Positions 1 through 8,438 of a stretch of 64,000 bases of DNA are shown here, one piece after another. How positions within the stretch are numbered: position 1 is the stretch's first letter; the number at the start of each line of letters is the position of its first letter. Origin of the DNA: Streptomyces polyasparticus. Its GTDB lineage: Bacteria > Actinomycetota > Actinomycetes > Streptomycetales > Streptomycetaceae. The position numbers were made by a program, and so were the translations under genes. The stretch spans positions 310,001 to 374,000 of the forward strand of contig NZ_JACTVJ010000007.1 of assembly GCF_014493765.1 (NCBI RefSeq), in the 5' to 3' direction. The notes under the pieces are model-generated. The model saw only the letters and a list, made by a program, of their open reading frames with translations, was not told the DNA's origin and ran no database searches.

Positions 1-443
1 CGCTGCGGGCCCTGGGCGCCGAGCTCCTCGTGGACGGCGTGCAGGTGCGCCCCGGCCACCCGATGCTCCTGGCCCGGCTGCCCGGCGACCGCCACCTCGT
101 GGGTCTGCCGGGCAACCCGCTCGCCGCCGTCTCCGGACTCCTGACGCTCGCCGAACCCCTCCTTCGCAGGCTCTCCGGACACCCTGCGGTCGAGCCGTAT
201 CACGCGGCCACCAGGGACGAGATCCACGGCCACCCGCACGACACCCGGCTCGTGCCCGTCGTGCTGCGTGGCGACGAGGCGGTGCCGCTGCACTACAACG
301 GGCCCGCGATGCTGCGCGGGATCGCCGCATCGGACGGACTCGCGGTGGTGCCGCCGGGCGGCGCCAAGCCCGGCCAGGAGCTGGAGATCCTCGACCTCCC
401 CTGGGCGCTGTCACCGCTCACCCCCGAAGGGTGTTTCACGTGA
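1..443 (+). CDS. moeA: Molybdopterin molybdenumtransferase MoeA, C-terminal part (5' end outside window)
   Basis: Only the last ~147 codons are visible, in the frame that starts at base 3. The stretch VGLPGNPLAAVSG is the typical MoeA/MogA signature around the molybdate/MPT-AMP site. It is followed by the small C-terminal beta-barrel domain (MoeA domain IV), ending at the TGA at 441-443. MoeA inserts molybdate into adenylylated molybdopterin in the cytoplasm. The stop codon lies inside a parS site, and the next gene may start 12 bases before it, so the two genes probably overlap. In Streptomyces MoeA-type proteins can be fused to other domains; the missing N-terminus prevents checking that here. 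Confidence 0.8.
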   Translation, partial: LRALGAELLVDGVQVRPGHPMLLARLPGDRHLVGLPGNPLAAVSGLLTLAEPLLRRLSGHPAVEPYHAATRDEIHGHPHDTRLVPVVLRGDEAVPLHYNGPAMLRGIAASDGLAVVPPGGAKPGQELEILDLPWALSPLTPEGCFT

Positions 444-1537
444 AACAGCACCGCAGCGATGTGATGGCGCGCAATGCCGACGAGCGCCTCACCAACGGCC
501 GGATCCATCTGCCCAAACGGGTCGTCGAACGCCCGATGCGCCAGGTCGGCAAGCGCCTCGCGATGGCGATGACCGTCCTGGTCGCCACCGCGCTGATCGT
601 CTGGTTCGACCGCGACGGCTACAACGACAACACCGACAGCGGCGTCGATCTGCTCGACGCCTTCTACTACGCGACCGTCACCCTCTCCACCACCGGTTAC
701 GGCGACATCGTCCCGGCCAGTGACAGCGCGCGCCTCGTCAACATCCTTGTCATCACACCCCTGCGGGTGCTCTTCCTGATCATCCTGGTCGGCACCACTC
801 TCGAGGTCCTCACGGAGCGCACCCGGGAGGAGTGGCGGCTGAACCGCTGGAGGTCTGCCTTGCGTGACCACACCGTCGTCGTCGGCTTCGGCACCAAGGG
901 CCGTTCGGCGATCCAGACCCTGTGCGCCACGGGTCTGAAGAAGATGCAGATCGTGGTCGTCGACCCCAGCAACAAGGTGATCGAGGCCGCCACCGCCGAG
1001 GGCTTCGTCGGCGTCGCGGGAGACGCCACCCGCAGCGACGTCCTGCTCCGCGCCGAACTGCAGAAGGCCCGCCAGGTCGTCATCGCCACCCAGCGCGACG
1101 ACACGGCGGTCCTGGTGGCGCTCACCGCCCGGCAGCTGAACCGTACGGCGAAGATCGTCGCGGCGGTCCGCGAGGAGGAGAACGCCCCGCTCCTGCGCCA
1201 GTCCGGCGCCGACGCCGTCATCACCAGCGCCAGCGCGGCCGGCCGTCTGCTCGGCCTCTCGGTGCTCAGCCCCAGCGCGGGCACGGTCATGGAGGACCTC
1301 ATCCAGCAGGGCTCCGGGCTCGATCTGGTGGAACGTCCGGTGATAAAGGCCGAGGTGGGCAAGACGGTACGGGAGACCGAGGATCTCGTGGTCAGTGTGC
1401 TGCGCGGCCACCGGCTTCTCGCGTACGACGATCCGGCGGCCTCCCCGCTGCAGCTCACGGACCGTCTGATCACCATCGTCCGGGCGACGCCGTCCACCCC
1501 GCAGCCCCCGGACACGCGCCCGCTGCCGCAGCAGTAG
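431..1537 (+). CDS. Two-TM potassium channel with cytoplasmic TrkA-N/RCK domain
   Basis: Predicted K+ channel of 368 aa in the cytoplasmic membrane. A first TM helix (about residues 42-58) is followed by a pore loop with the selectivity filter TTGYGD (about residues 87-92) and a second hydrophobic helix LVNILVITPLRVLFLIILVG. A Rossmann TrkA-N domain follows from about residue 137 (VVVGFGTKGRSA, then VVVDP), and a TrkA-C-like end completes it. The fold suggests gating by NAD(H) or another nucleotide. The start is uncertain. GTG 431 lies inside parS and gives MFHVKQ; ATG 464 gives a protein 11 residues shorter and no overlap with moeA. Neither has a convincing Shine-Dalgarno sequence. Confidence 0.85.
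   Translation: MFHVKQHRSDVMARNADERLTNGRIHLPKRVVERPMRQVGKRLAMAMTVLVATALIVWFDRDGYNDNTDSGVDLLDAFYYATVTLSTTGYGDIVPASDSARLVNILVITPLRVLFLIILVGTTLEVLTERTREEWRLNRWRSALRDHTVVVGFGTKGRSAIQTLCATGLKKMQIVVVDPSNKVIEAATAEGFVGVAGDATRSDVLLRAELQKARQVVIATQRDDTAVLVALTARQLNRTAKIVAAVREEENAPLLRQSGADAVITSASAAGRLLGLSVLSPSAGTVMEDLIQQGSGLDLVERPVIKAEVGKTVRETEDLVVSVLRGHRLLAYDDPAASPLQLTDRLITIVRATPSTPQPPDTRPLPQQ
432..447. other. parS: parS centromere site (ParB-binding), copy 1
   Basis: Bases 432-447 read TGTTTCACGTGAAACA, a perfect 16-bp palindrome identical to the classic parS consensus. ParB binds it to organise and segregate origin-proximal DNA. It straddles the stop codon of moeA and the first codons of the potassium channel gene. 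Streptomyces chromosomes carry around twenty such sites clustered around oriC (established knowledge). Confidence 0.93.
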
Positions 1538-1552
1538 CGGGCCGGGCGGCAC

Positions 1553-1604
1553 CCGACCGGGACCCGCGGCGGGCTCAACCGACCGGGACCCGCGGCGGCC
1601 TCAA
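1553..1604. repeat. Two tandem 26-bp direct repeats
   Basis: Two nearly identical 26-bp units sharing CCGACCGGGACCCGCGGCGG occupy 1553-1578 and 1579-1604, between the channel gene and the quinone oxidoreductase gene. They do not form an obvious hairpin. Their function is unknown. Confidence 0.7.
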
Positions 1605-1638
1605 CCGCCATACGGACGAGGCGAGTAGCCTCGCCCGC

Positions 1639-2616
1639 ATGTATGCGATCACGATCCCCGAACCCGGTGGACCCGAGGCGCTCCAGTGGGCCGAGGTCCC
1701 CGATGCCGTGCCCGGTGAGGGCGAAGTCCTCGTCGAGGTGGCCGCGAGCGCGGTCAACCGGGCCGACCTGCTGCAACGCCAGGGCTTCTACAACCCGCCG
1801 CCCGGGGCGTCCCCGTATCCGGGCCTCGAATGCTCCGGGCGGATCAGCGCGCTCGGCCCCGGAGTGAGCGGCTGGTCCGTCGGCGACGAGGTGTGTGCGC
1901 TGCTCGCGGGCGGCGGATACGCCGAGCAAGTGGCCGTACCGGCCGGGCAGTTGCTGCCGGTGCCCGAGGGCGTCGGGCTGGTCGAGGCGGCCGCGCTGCC
2001 CGAGGTCGTGTGCACGGTCTGGTCGAACGTGTTCATGGTCGCCCATCTGCGCCCGGGCGAGACGCTGCTCGTGCACGGCGGCGCGAGCGGTATCGGGACC
2101 ATGGCGATCCAGCTGGCCAAGGCCGTGGGCGCCAGGGTCGCGGTGACCGCGGGCGGCAAGGAGAAGCTGGAGCGCTGCGCCGAACTCGGCGCCGACATCC
2201 TGATCGACTACCGCGAGCAGGACTTCGTCGAGGAGCTGCGGGCGGCCACGGACGGCGCGGGTGCGGACGTCATCCTCGACATCATGGGCGCGAAGTACCT
2301 GGACCGGAACATCAAGGCCCTTGCCGTGAACGGGCGGCTCGCCATCATCGGACTCCAGGGCGGCGTCAAGGGCGAGATCGACCTCAACGCGCTGCTCCGC
2401 AAGCGCGCCGCGGTCACCGCGACCTCGCTGCGGGCCCGTCCGCTCGGCGAGAAGGCGGCGATCGTCGCTGCCGTACGGGAGCACGTCTGGCCGCTGGTCG
2501 CGGCGGGGCGGGTCAGGCCGGTGGTGGACCGGCAGCTGCCGATGAGCTCGGCGGCGCAGGGGCACCGGGTCCTCGAGGAGAGCGGGCACGTGGGGAAGGT
2601 GCTGCTCACCGTCTAG
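1639..2616 (+). CDS. NAD(P)H:quinone oxidoreductase, PIG3/zeta-crystallin type
   Basis: The 325-aa protein belongs to the medium-chain dehydrogenase/reductase superfamily without structural zinc. An N-terminal GroES-like domain contains SAVNRADLLQRQG and YPGLECSG. A Rossmann domain follows, with the NADP-binding stretch LLVHGGASGIGTMAIQLAK (about residues 142-161) and a C-terminal GHVGKVLLTV. These features match the PIG3-like quinone oxidoreductase subfamily, which reduces quinones and reactive carbonyls in the cytoplasm. The open frame extends far upstream, but ATG 1639 is the first codon that matches the family N-terminus (MYAITIPEPGGPE). The physiological substrate cannot be read from the sequence. 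Confidence 0.88.
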   Translation: MYAITIPEPGGPEALQWAEVPDAVPGEGEVLVEVAASAVNRADLLQRQGFYNPPPGASPYPGLECSGRISALGPGVSGWSVGDEVCALLAGGGYAEQVAVPAGQLLPVPEGVGLVEAAALPEVVCTVWSNVFMVAHLRPGETLLVHGGASGIGTMAIQLAKAVGARVAVTAGGKEKLERCAELGADILIDYREQDFVEELRAATDGAGADVILDIMGAKYLDRNIKALAVNGRLAIIGLQGGVKGEIDLNALLRKRAAVTATSLRARPLGEKAAIVAAVREHVWPLVAAGRVRPVVDRQLPMSSAAQGHRVLEESGHVGKVLLTV

Positions 2617-2735
2617 GCGGCGGGGCCTCTGCGTGCAGGCGGCGAGGCCTTTGCCTGTAGGGGCGGCGGGCCTTTGCCCGTACGTGCGGCGGGGCCTCGG
2701 CCTGCGCAGGACGGCGAGGCCTCCGCCTGTGGGCG
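2617..2735. repeat. Degenerate GC-rich tandem repeats
   Basis: About four imperfect units of roughly 26-32 bp, each built on GGCGGCGRGGCCTNTGCCTG, fill the gap directly after the oxidoreductase gene. No gene is seen. They resemble the short tandem units found after several other genes in this window. Confidence 0.6.
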
Positions 2736-2852
2736 GACTGCGACCCACCCGTTCCGGGTAGCCAGGAAGCAGCCGGGATGCCGGTTTTGTGCCGACATGT
2801 GACGCTGGCGTCACCGGCTTCTTGGCGACTCGGACGGGGAGGGGTCGACCTC

Positions 2853-3485
2853 ATGGCTCCACGGCTCGGAGCATTGGCGCTCATCGCGCTGCTGACCTGG
2901 ATGCCGGTCTCCCCGGCGTACGCCCGGGAGCCGGCGCCCCAGGAACAGTCCGCCACACCCGACCCGTCCCGCGCGGGCAGCCAGGCGGGTGAGGGGCGCG
3001 AGCGGCCGGGGCGCCCGGAACCGGAGCCCACGCCCAGCGCCCCGGACCTGCCGAATCCGTCCCTCTCGCCGTCGCAGGAGCCCGGCGACCCCACCGCCGA
3101 CAGCTCGGCGGACCCGTCCGGCTCCCCCGCCGCGACGCCGGCGGACTCCCCCACGGCCGGTGATTCCGCGAGCCCCATGCCGTCCGAGGCGGCGGCGTCC
3201 CGGCCGCCCTCTCCCACCGCCGAGCCGACGACCGCGACCACCCCGGCATCGGCCCCCGTGCCCGCGGTCCCGCGTACCGCCGAAGAGCCCCAGCAGCACT
3301 CGGCCGGCCACCCGCCCCGCGACGCCGCGGCCCGTGATGTGGTCGCGGACACCGACGCTCCGGTGCGGCAGGCCGCGCCCGGCAGCCGGCCCGACCCGGC
3401 GCTGCACGTCCTTCCGCTCGGCACCGGCCTCGTCCTCATCGGCCTCGGCCTCGCCTTCCTCGCCCTGCGCCTGCGCCGCGGCTGA
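2853..3485 (+). CDS. Exported Pro/Ser/Ala-rich protein with C-terminal membrane anchor
   Basis: No known family was recognised in this 210-aa protein. ATG 2853 is chosen because a GGGGAGGGG ribosome site precedes it and because it begins a clean signal peptide (MAPRLGALALIALLTW...PAYA). The body, about residues 25-180, is low-complexity Pro-Ser-Ala-Glu-Thr sequence that would be an extended cell-wall-spanning stalk. A C-terminal hydrophobic segment (GLVLIGLGLAFLALRL) ending in RRG looks like a tail anchor. No LPXTG motif is present. The role is unknown. A stalk or envelope-spacer function is inference from composition only. Confidence 0.65.
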   Translation: MAPRLGALALIALLTWMPVSPAYAREPAPQEQSATPDPSRAGSQAGEGRERPGRPEPEPTPSAPDLPNPSLSPSQEPGDPTADSSADPSGSPAATPADSPTAGDSASPMPSEAAASRPPSPTAEPTTATTPASAPVPAVPRTAEEPQQHSAGHPPRDAAARDVVADTDAPVRQAAPGSRPDPALHVLPLGTGLVLIGLGLAFLALRLRRG

Positions 3486-3565
3486 CCGAGCGGCCCCTGC
3501 GCCGCGGCTGAGCGGGCCGCCCCTGCGCCGCGGCTGAGCGGGCCGCCCCTGCGCCGCGGCTGACC
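3467..3565. repeat. 26-bp tandem repeat at a gene's 3' end
   Basis: The unit CCCCTGCGCCGCGGCTGAGC recurs with a period of 26 bp, with CCCCTGC at 3494, 3520 and 3546. A partial copy lies inside the last codons of the preceding gene (3467-3487). Every unit carries the TGA of the gene's own stop, as if the 3' end had been tandemly duplicated. Confidence 0.75.
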
Positions 3566-3699
3566 GGCAGGCCCACTCGGCCCGTCCGCACGCCCGCTGA
3601 GCAGGCACCTCGACACGCACACCCCCCTCGTACACGGTGGATCTCCGTAGAACGGGGGCACCACCGTGTTGTGAGTCGTGTGTGCGAGAGAATGGCGGC

Positions 3700-4242
3700 A
3701 TGGAGATGCCGAGGAACGACAGGTCACCGGAGAACCCCCAGATCCTGGTCGTGGGCCAGGACGGAATGGCTCTCGGCGGAGGCGATGGCGACGACGAGTC
3801 CCGGGAGGTCCCGGTGACGGAGATGGTCGAGCAGCCCGCCAAGGTCATGCGCATCGGCAGCATGATCAAGCAACTTCTCGAAGAAGTACGGGCGGCACCT
3901 CTGGACGAGGCGAGCCGCGCGCGCCTGAAGGAGATCCACACCAGCTCGGTCAAGGAGCTGGAGGACGGTCTCGCGCCCGAGCTGGTCGAGGAGCTGGAGC
4001 GGCTCTCGCTCCCGTTCACCGACGAGGCGACGCCGACGGACGCCGAACTGCGGATCGCGCAGGCCCAGTTGGTGGGCTGGCTGGAGGGCCTCTTCCACGG
4101 CATCCAGACCACGCTGTTCGCCCAGCAGATGGCCGCCCGCGCCCAGCTGGAACAGATGCGCCGCGCACTTCCCCCGGGAGTCGGCGGCCACGACGACGAG
4201 GAGGGCCCGGCGGCGGGCCGCTCCGGGGGGCCGTACCTCTAG
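3700..4242 (+). CDS. bpa: Bacterial proteasome activator Bpa/PafE (DUF2587)
   Basis: The 180-aa protein is the ATP-independent ring activator that opens the 20S proteasome gate in actinobacteria. The helical core contains VMRIGSMIKQLLEEVRAAPLDE and the conserved ELRIAQAQLVGWLEGLFHGI. The C-terminus ends in GPYL, equivalent to the proteasome-docking tail GQYL (HbYX-like) of mycobacterial Bpa. The N-terminal ~50 residues are acidic and disordered. ATG 3700 matches the family start; the upstream extension of the frame is not conserved in character. A strong hairpin terminator follows immediately. The proteasome genes themselves are not in the window. Confidence 0.9.
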   Translation: MEMPRNDRSPENPQILVVGQDGMALGGGDGDDESREVPVTEMVEQPAKVMRIGSMIKQLLEEVRAAPLDEASRARLKEIHTSSVKELEDGLAPELVEELERLSLPFTDEATPTDAELRIAQAQLVGWLEGLFHGIQTTLFAQQMAARAQLEQMRRALPPGVGGHDDEEGPAAGRSGGPYL

Positions 4243-4250
4243 CAACTGCT

Positions 4251-4281
4251 GCGGGCTCGGCCGCTTTCCGGCCGAGCCCGC
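4251..4281. terminator. Hairpin terminator between bpa and the convergent secreted-protein gene
   Basis: GCGGGCTCGGCC (4251-4262) pairs perfectly with GGCCGAGCCCGC (4270-4281) around a 7-base loop. It lies just after bpa and can serve both converging genes. Confidence 0.8.
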
Positions 4282-4319
4282 ACAACTACGGAGGTGGTGA
4301 GCTCAGTTGGGTCGGATCA

Positions 4320-4736
4320 TCAGTTCGGGTTGTCGACGTAGCCGCCACCGCACAGGTTGAGCAGCTGGCTGCCCTCGAACCTGGCTACTTCGATGAGGGC
4401 CTTCGTGATGCCCCCCGTGTCGTAGGCGTAGGTGAACCAGACGCTGGTGATCTCGGCTCCCTTGTAGTTGCGGTGCCAGTCCCAGTACTTGCTGCTTCCG
4501 TCGGACCGGAGGGTTACAAGGCGAATGGCTACGTGATGTCCATCCGCCAGGGTGTCCTTGACCCGCAGTTCAAGGTTGTTCATCCGGTACTTGCCGGACC
4601 AGTCGAAGGTCATGCTGCCCGACGCGCCGGTCGTGCCGCAGCTCCCGCGTGCGGCGGCGGCCGGCGTTGCGACTGCAGGAATGATGAAGGCAGCCGCGAT
4701 TGCGGCCAGCGCGATAGTGGCCCGCCGAGTACGCAT
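4320..4736 (-). CDS. Small secreted protein of unknown function
   Basis: The product is a 138-aa precursor with a clear Sec signal peptide (IALAAIAAAFIIPAVATPAAAA). The mature protein of ~110 residues contains two cysteines (SCGTTG and NLCGGGYVDN) that could form one disulfide across the domain. It is rich in aromatic and beta-forming residues (MTFDWSGKYRMNN, SVWFTYAYDTGG). No family was recognised. Base composition is a little less GC-rich than its neighbours, which may point to acquisition. It is convergent with bpa and lies in the same direction as the kinase gene upstream. Confidence 0.7.
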   Translation of the reverse strand: MRTRRATIALAAIAAAFIIPAVATPAAAARGSCGTTGASGSMTFDWSGKYRMNNLELRVKDTLADGHHVAIRLVTLRSDGSSKYWDWHRNYKGAEITSVWFTYAYDTGGITKALIEVARFEGSQLLNLCGGGYVDNPN

Positions 4737-4843
4737 TATTTCCTCCCCTGGTTGCGCACCTGAAGCGACGCATACTAAAGGGAGGAGTCATGACCACGTC
4801 AATGTCATTCTCGAAGCGTGGTCCACGTTGGCCATCTGCTTTG

Positions 4844-6460
4844 CTACTGCGGCGGGTTGCCTGTCGAGACCTCAAGCGTGAGGTTCAGCTCATCCTCGCG
4901 GACCTCGGCACCCGGCTCTGGATACTGTTCCATCACCGTGTCCTTGCCGTAGGTGTTCTCGTCGCGATCCCTCTTGCTGTAGTGCCAGCCGGCGTCCTGC
5001 AGGCACTGCTTCACCGAGTCGAGGTTCTTGTACCGGAAGTTCGGGACCCTGATCTTCTCCGGGTCCTGACCCTCGTCGGGCTCGGTGCACTCCACCGGGT
5101 CGATCTTCTTGGTCAGGTCAGGACCCTTGTGCCCGGCGACCGCCGACTCCGAGGGCTTGCCGCCAGGCTCCTTGTCGCCGCCGTTCAGCGAAACGGCCGC
5201 GATCAGGCCGCCGATCGCGAGCAGGGCCACCACGATCGCGCCGATGATGACCGGCTTGTTCTTGTTGCCGCCACCGCCGCCGTTCGAGCCCGCGGAGAGC
5301 GTCGAGTTCTGCGGGGTGAGGTTGTACGGAGGGGGCGTCGACGAGGCCTGCTGCGGGCTGTACGCCGCCGGGGCCGGGGTCTGGTAGCCGGCCTGCTGCG
5401 GATAGCCGTACGCGGGGGCCGGGGTCGGCTGGCCGTACGGGTTCGGCGTGTAGGGGTGCTGGACGCTGCCCGGACCGGGCGCCGGGGTGCCCGTGCCGAC
5501 CGGCGGGAAGACGGCCGAGCCGACGCCCGAGCCGGCGGCGGTCTGCGCGCCGGGGACGATCGAAGGGGCCGCGGCCTGGAAGGACTGGGCCACGCGCAGA
5601 CACTCGTCGCGCATCGCCTCGGCGGTCGGGAAGCGCTCGTTCGGGTTCTTCTTCAGCGCGCGGGCGACCAGCGCGTCCACCGCCGGCGGCAGCGAGCGGT
5701 TGATCGAGGACGGAGCGACCGGCTCCTCCTGGACATGCGCATACGCTATGGCGAGCGGCGAGTCCGCCTCGAACGGCAGCCGGCCGGTGACCAGCTGGAA
5801 CAGCATGATGCCGACCGAGTAGAGGTCGCTTCGGGCGTCCACACCGCGGCCGAGCGCCTGCTCCGGCGAGAGGTACTGGGGCGTACCGACGACCATGCCG
5901 GTCTGCGTCATGGACGTGACACCGGACTGCATGGCCCGCGCGATGCCGAAGTCCATGACCTTGACCACATTGCGCTTGGTCATCATCACGTTGCCCGGCT
6001 TGATGTCGCGGTGGACCAGGCCCATCTCATGGCTGATCTCGAGCGCCGCGAGCACATCGGCGGTGATCTTCAGCGCCTTGTCCGTGGGCATCGCGCCGAG
6101 CCGCGCGACATCCTCGTCGAGCACCGAGCCGAGCGGCCGGCCCTCGATGTACTCCATGACGATGTACGGCATCGCCGAGCCGTCGAGCACGTCCTCGCCC
6201 GTGTCGAAGACGGAGACGATGTTGGTGTGGGTGAGCTTGGCCACGGCCTGCGCCTCGCGCCGGAAGCGCTCGCGGAAGGACTGCTCACGGCCCAGCTCGG
6301 TGTGCAGGGTCTTGACGGCCACCTGCCGGTCGAGGGTCGCGTCGTATGCCAGGTGCACGGAGGCCATGCCGCCCTCGCCGAGGAGGTCCCGCAGCTGGTA
6401 GCGGCCGCCCGCGAGGGACCGTCCCGTGTACCGGCCGCCGTGTGCGCCGTCCTGGCTCAT
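4844..6460 (-). CDS. Transmembrane Ser/Thr protein kinase with extracellular PASTA-like domain
   Basis: The 538-aa product is a Hanks-type kinase. It has a glycine loop LGEGGMAS (residues 28-35), catalytic Lys50, HRDIKPGN with the catalytic Asp at 152, DFG from Asp170, and SPEQ in place of APE near residues 198-201. A Pro/Tyr/Gln-rich linker (about 300-395) leads to one TM helix (about 403-425). The outside domain of ~110 residues ends in a PASTA-like unit (IRVPNFRYKNLDSVKQCLQDAG), which in PknB-type kinases senses peptidoglycan fragments. ATG 6460 is chosen over upstream codons because it begins the conserved N-terminus and has a GGGGG-type site. It is divergent from a second kinase. Confidence 0.9.
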   Translation of the reverse strand: MSQDGAHGGRYTGRSLAGGRYQLRDLLGEGGMASVHLAYDATLDRQVAVKTLHTELGREQSFRERFRREAQAVAKLTHTNIVSVFDTGEDVLDGSAMPYIVMEYIEGRPLGSVLDEDVARLGAMPTDKALKITADVLAALEISHEMGLVHRDIKPGNVMMTKRNVVKVMDFGIARAMQSGVTSMTQTGMVVGTPQYLSPEQALGRGVDARSDLYSVGIMLFQLVTGRLPFEADSPLAIAYAHVQEEPVAPSSINRSLPPAVDALVARALKKNPNERFPTAEAMRDECLRVAQSFQAAAPSIVPGAQTAAGSGVGSAVFPPVGTGTPAPGPGSVQHPYTPNPYGQPTPAPAYGYPQQAGYQTPAPAAYSPQQASSTPPPYNLTPQNSTLSAGSNGGGGGNKNKPVIIGAIVVALLAIGGLIAAVSLNGGDKEPGGKPSESAVAGHKGPDLTKKIDPVECTEPDEGQDPEKIRVPNFRYKNLDSVKQCLQDAGWHYSKRDRDENTYGKDTVMEQYPEPGAEVREDELNLTLEVSTGNPPQ

Positions 6461-6841
6461 GTCCGTACGTCCCCCATCGGCGCCCGAGGCGCCCAAGTGC
6501 GCGAAGATCCCTTGTATTTCCGGGCCAAGTCTGCCGTAGGGCACTGACACGTCAAGCCGGGTGCCCGTTCCGTGACCGTACGCGCAAGAACCGTCTTGTA
6601 AGCGTTACGGACCGCTCACAGGATTTGCTCAGCGGCCCTCGCTGAGGGTTTGATGTCCGGTCCATCTCAACCGACGTGCTGCGCAAAGGCTGTAGCGTGG
6701 CTCGACGGAGACCGTAGGCACGACCCCGTCGCAATTTGTTCACCGTGGCGGATCAATGCGGCTGAGCGCAGCCCCAAGTGGCTGACTGCGGCGGAATACG
6801 GCCAAGGCGAGCAGGACGACAGGAAACGACGGCGAGGACTG
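6461..6841. promoter_or_regulatory. 381-bp divergent intergenic region between two Ser/Thr kinases
   Basis: No convincing gene lies here. It must carry promoters for both kinases. TAGCGT in TGTAGCGTGG around 6692 is a plausible -10 for the rightward gene. GTAAGCGTTAC (near 6597-6608) is a small interrupted palindrome. Neither assignment is secure. Confidence 0.4.
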
Positions 6842-8368
6842 ATGGACCAGCAGCGCGCTCAGGGCCCGTCCGACCCCGAGGCGACTGGCGGCGGCGGAAT
6901 GTCGGATACGCCTGAGTTCTGGGGTAACGGAGGGTTGGTCGGCGACGGTCGTTACCGTCTCACCCACAGACTCGGCCGTGGCGGTATGGCCGAAGTCTTC
7001 GGTGCCGAGGACGTACGTCTGGGGCGCACCGTCGCGGTGAAGCTGCTCCGGTCCGATCTCGCCGAGGACCCGGTGTCCAAGGCCCGCTTCACGCGCGAGG
7101 CGCAGTCGGTGGCCGGGCTCAACCACCATGCGGTGGTGGCGGTCTACGACTCCGGCGAGGAGTTCTTCGGCGGCAACACCATTCCGTACATCGTGATGGA
7201 GCTCGTCGAGGGCCGCACGATCCGCGATCTGCTGCTGAATGCCGAAGCCCCGGGCCCCGACCAGGCGTTGATCATCGTCGCCGGTGTACTCGAGGCGCTC
7301 GCGTACAGCCACCAGCACGGCATCGTGCACCGCGACATCAAGCCCGCGAACGTGATCATCACCAACACCGGTGCGGTGAAGGTGATGGACTTCGGCATCG
7401 CGCGCGCCCTGCACGGCGCGTCCAACACCATGACGCAGACCGGCATGGTCATGGGCACGCCCCAGTACCTCTCCCCGGAGCAGGCGCTCGGCAAGGCCGT
7501 CGACCACCGCTCCGACCTGTACGCGACGGGCTGTCTGCTCTACGAACTCCTGTCGCTGCGGCCCCCGTTCATGGGGGAGACCCCGCTCTCGGTGGTCTAC
7601 CAGCACGTCCAGGACATGCCGATCCCGCCGTCCGAGATGTCGGACGCGGTGCCGCCGGAGCTCGACGGTCTGGTGATGCGTTCGCTGGCCAAGGAGCCGG
7701 ACGACCGCTTCCAGAGCGCCGAGGAGATGCGCGGACTCGTCCAGTACGCGCTGCAGATGCTCCAGGAGCAGGGCGGCCACACCGGTACGTGGAACACCGG
7801 CCCCGTGCTGCTGCACGAGACCGGCGCCACCCCGGCCATGGGTTCGGCCGGGATGGCGCACCCCGACAGCGGCACGTCCCAGATCCCGGCGATGCTTCCG
7901 CACGGCATCGGCAACGACGGCTACGACGACGGCGGTTTCGAAGGGCACGGCAACCGGGGCGGCGGCCGCGGCAAGGTCTGGCTGCTCGTGGCGCTCGCGG
8001 TGGTCGCCGTGATCGCGGGTGTCGCGTACGCGCTGAGCCAGGCCGACAAGGGCAAGGAACCGAAGAATCCCGGGAGTTCGCCGTCCACGAGCCAGTCCGA
8101 GGAGCAGTCCAAGGACCCGTCGGAGGACGCGACGACCGAGGAGGAGACGGAGCCGGGCGGCACGGGCGGCAACCAGACCACGGACGGCGAGACCTCCGCA
8201 CCGCCCACCACCGAGCCGCCGACCACGGACCCGGCGACCTCCGAACCGCCCACCAAGGACCCGACGACGGAGCCCGAGGACCCGACCACGGAGCCCGAGG
8301 ACCCGCCGACGACTCCGGAGGACCCGCCGACCACGGACGCGGGCACGGAACCGCCGGCCGAGGGCTGA
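6842..8368 (+). CDS. Transmembrane Ser/Thr protein kinase with Pro/Thr/Glu-rich extracellular tail
   Basis: The product has 508 aa. Kinase hallmarks are LGRGGMAE (residues 44-51), catalytic Lys67, HRDIKPAN with Asp165, DFG, and GTPQYLSPEQ. The juxtamembrane region (about 280-375) is Gly/His-rich. One TM helix (VWLLVALAVVAVIAGVAYAL) is followed by ~110 residues of Thr/Pro/Glu repeats such as TTEPEDPTTEPEDPPTT, probably a wall-spanning stalk without a sensor fold. It is closely similar to the divergent kinase on the other strand, suggesting an old duplication, but it lacks the PASTA domain. Substrates are not evident. ATG 6842 is the start that precedes the conserved kinase N-terminus. Confidence 0.9.
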   Translation: MDQQRAQGPSDPEATGGGGMSDTPEFWGNGGLVGDGRYRLTHRLGRGGMAEVFGAEDVRLGRTVAVKLLRSDLAEDPVSKARFTREAQSVAGLNHHAVVAVYDSGEEFFGGNTIPYIVMELVEGRTIRDLLLNAEAPGPDQALIIVAGVLEALAYSHQHGIVHRDIKPANVIITNTGAVKVMDFGIARALHGASNTMTQTGMVMGTPQYLSPEQALGKAVDHRSDLYATGCLLYELLSLRPPFMGETPLSVVYQHVQDMPIPPSEMSDAVPPELDGLVMRSLAKEPDDRFQSAEEMRGLVQYALQMLQEQGGHTGTWNTGPVLLHETGATPAMGSAGMAHPDSGTSQIPAMLPHGIGNDGYDDGGFEGHGNRGGGRGKVWLLVALAVVAVIAGVAYALSQADKGKEPKNPGSSPSTSQSEEQSKDPSEDATTEEETEPGGTGGNQTTDGETSAPPTTEPPTTDPATSEPPTKDPTTEPEDPTTEPEDPPTTPEDPPTTDAGTEPPAEG

Positions 8369-8383
8369 GCGAGGTCTGAGCGC

Positions 8384-8430
8384 ATACGAGAAGGGGCCGA
8401 CCACACACCGGGGTCGGCCCCTTCTCGTAT
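8384..8430. terminator. Bidirectional hairpin terminator
   Basis: A perfect 19-bp stem forms between ATACGAGAAGGGGCCGACC (8384-8402) and its complement at 8412-8430, with a 9-base loop. It separates the converging kinase and FMN-binding protein genes. Confidence 0.9.
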
Positions 8431-8438
8431 GCCGTATG

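Noticed and set aside
697-2814. 705-codon open frame on the minus strand
   Set aside because: It is antisense to the channel and oxidoreductase genes, has Arg/Pro-rich translation, and is typical of high-GC shadow frames.
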